Assembly: GCA_031257955.1 (NCBI GenBank)
Contig: JAIRNQ010000130.1
Span: forward strand, 1 to 6,353
Direction of reading: 5' to 3'
Source: Deltaproteobacteria bacterium
Lineage (GTDB): Bacteria > Desulfobacterota > Desulfarculia > Adiutricales > Adiutricaceae
Length of the DNA stretch: 6,353 bases
The stretch's first letter is position 1; each line of letters begins with the position of its first letter. Of this stretch, positions 4,977-6,353 are shown piece after piece. The notes under the pieces were generated by a model, which saw only the letters and a list, made by a program, of their open reading frames with translations, was not told where the DNA came from and did no database searches. Both the position numbers and the translations under genes were made by a program.

Positions 4977-6353
4977 CTAAACCCGGGAAAGGGCCAAGCC
5001 CTCCAGGCGGACGCATTCGGCCAGTTCCGGGCCCCAGAGGTGGCGGTTTAGCCAAAGATCCTGGGCCAGTTCCATGGCGGCCGCGAGGTTGGACATATCC
5101 TTTGGAAACTTGGCAAAGAACAGTTTCGGCCAGCCGCTTTGCCTGAGGCCCAGTTCCTCGCCCGGGCCCCTCAGCTTTAGATCCAGATCGGCCAGTTCAT
5201 AGCCGTCGGTCATGGTTTTTAGGGCTTCCAGGCGCGTTTGGGCAATCTGGCTGGGGTAGAGGGTTGGGACCAGCAAAAAATGCCCCTGGCCGCCGCCTCG
5301 GCCGACCCGTCCCCGCAGTTGGTGGAGCTGGGACAAGCCAAAAAAATTGGCCCCCGCGACCAGCATGACGTTGGCCTCGGGCACGTCCACCCCGACCTCA
5401 ATCATGCTGGTGGACACCAGAACGGAGGTTCGGCCTTCCCGGAATTCGGACATGGCCTTCAGCTTCTCCTCATGAGACATGCGCCCGTGGAGGAGGCCTA
5501 CCCGCAAGCCGGGCAGGAGGGTCCGGATATCCTCGACGACTTTGGTGGCTTCGGGACGGGCCGAGGCGCCTTTGGTGGCCGCGGGCCGGGCCGTGGAGTC
5601 GCTTTGGGCGTAGTCGTTGTCCCATTCGTCGGCGGCCCCGTCAGGGTCGCTACCGGCGATTCTGGGGCAGACCACGAAAGCCCTTTGGCCTTGGCCGACC
5701 AGGCTGGCCATGAAAGCGTAGGCTTCGGAGAGGGCTGAGGGCTTGTAAACGTGGGTATTGGCCAGCCGGCGGCCGGGCGGAAGGCCACGCATGGAGCTTA
5801 TGTCCAAGTCGCCGTAAAGGATGGCGGCCAAGCTGGCGGGGATGGGGGTGGCCGTCATGGCCAGAAGGTTTACTTTCGGGCATTTGTTTCTGAGGAGCAG
5901 GCGTTGCCTGACCCCAAAGCGGTGTTGCTCGTCGATTATGGCCAAAGTGAGGTTGGTAAAAACGACCGATTCCGAGCAAAGGGCCTGGGTGCCCACGCTG
6001 ATAGAGGGCTGCCCCAAGGCTAGGCTTTCCAGGGCAGGGGCCCGCTCGGCCTTGGTTTGGTCGCCGCCAAACCAATTGACGGTAAAGCCCAACTTTTCCC
6101 CCAAGTCGGAGAAGAAGGCCCGATGCTGACGGGCCAAAATCTCGGTCGGGGCCATTATGGCCACCTGCCCGCCCTGGGCCAGTTCGGCCGCGGCGATGGC
6201 CGCCGCCACCGCCGTTTTGCCGGAACCGACCTCGCCCTGGAGTAGGCGGTTCATGGGGACCGGGGCGGCCAGATCCCACAGTATTTCCCCAGTTACCCTG
6301 ATTTGTTCCGGGCTGGGCTCGAAGGGGAGACAGTCCCAAAGTTTGTCCGTCGC
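4977..6353 (-). CDS. recG: ATP-dependent DNA helicase RecG (5' partial)
   Basis: The frame is open to the right edge; 458 residues are visible. The N-terminal wedge domain (about 250 residues) lies outside the window. RecG is a superfamily 2 translocase that remodels stalled replication forks and Holliday junctions. Visible motifs in order: Q-motif-like LPFEPSPEQ, Walker A GEVGSGKT (40-47), MAPTEILARQH, DEQHRFG (141-147), MTATPIPAS (166-174), LLHGRMSHEEK, STSMIEVGVDVPEA, and QLRGRVGRG (345-353). GPGEELG and RQSG then mark the C-terminal RecG region. Two oddities: motif III has Ala-Ser where Arg-Thr is usual, and about 26 extra residues lie between RIAGSD and LLHGRM, partly made of a 10-residue duplication. 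The gene converges on the cyclase gene and stops next to the terminator array. No T-rich terminator is evident on its own strand. Confidence 0.96.
   Translation of the reverse strand, partial: ATDKLWDCLPFEPSPEQIRVTGEILWDLAAPVPMNRLLQGEVGSGKTAVAAAIAAAELAQGGQVAIMAPTEILARQHRAFFSDLGEKLGFTVNWFGGDQTKAERAPALESLALGQPSISVGTQALCSESVVFTNLTLAIIDEQHRFGVRQRLLLRNKCPKVNLLAMTATPIPASLAAILYGDLDISSMRGLPPGRRLANTHVYKPSALSEAYAFMASLVGQGQRAFVVCPRIAGSDPDGAADEWDNDYAQSDSTARPAATKGASARPEATKVVEDIRTLLPGLRVGLLHGRMSHEEKLKAMSEFREGRTSVLVSTSMIEVGVDVPEANVMLVAGANFFGLSQLHQLRGRVGRGGGQGHFLLVPTLYPSQIAQTRLEALKTMTDGYELADLDLKLRGPGEELGLRQSGWPKLFFAKFPKDMSNLAAAMELAQDLWLNRHLWGPELAECVRLEGLALSRV
5540..5599 (-). repeat. 30-bp imperfect tandem duplication within recG
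   Basis: CTTTGGTGG recurs at 5540 and 5570, with GGGCCG conserved at the matching later positions (5559-5564 and 5589-5594). The two 30-bp units encode ARPEATK and ARPAATK on the minus strand and keep frame. They lie in the low-complexity insertion between conserved helicase motifs. Confidence 0.75.

Noticed and set aside
4829..5146. Plus-strand frame translating the tandem array (AVDTTLGRGFLL-type repeats)
   Set aside because: The array's unit spacings of 35-37 bp do not preserve frame, and the second half is antisense to recG.

Overview
The window looks like a chromosomal segment from a moderately GC-rich Gram-negative bacterium. The evidence is an OmpA-type peptidoglycan-binding domain, an intact c-di-GMP synthase and a housekeeping recG. 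The pairing of a Ras-like GTPase with a longin-like/OmpA membrane protein makes me favour a deltaproteobacterial (Desulfobacterota-type) source; this is inference, because no marker gene is present.

Layout: (1) 2-2566 (+) is a large envelope protein whose frame is open to the left edge. It has a very acidic, repeat-built N-terminus, a conserved helical plus longin-like cytoplasmic part, one membrane segment, a BON-like region and a C-terminal OmpA domain. (2) 2567-3033 is a long intergenic stretch with a terminator-like hairpin, an 18-bp tandem repeat and a small inverted repeat. (3) 3034-3537 (+) is a stand-alone Ras/Rab-like GTPase. (4) 3538-3854 is a second long intergenic stretch with an 18-bp near-palindrome and a likely sigma70 promoter. 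(5) 3855-4760 (+) is a diguanylate cyclase with intact GGDEF and I-site. (6) 4795-4970 is a tandem array of about five 35-37 bp units, of which four carry terminator-like hairpins. (7) 4977-6353 (-) is the C-terminal two thirds of RecG, convergent with the rest and open to the right edge.

The three plus-strand genes read as a candidate signalling module. The membrane protein could report peptidoglycan or envelope state across the inner membrane. The cytosolic GTPase is a natural partner for its longin-like domain, and the cyclase would supply a c-di-GMP output. Physical coupling of the three is inferred from domains and neighbourhood only. The genes do not overlap and are separated by 467 and 317 bp, so they are probably transcribed at least partly independently. 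recG appears unrelated in function.
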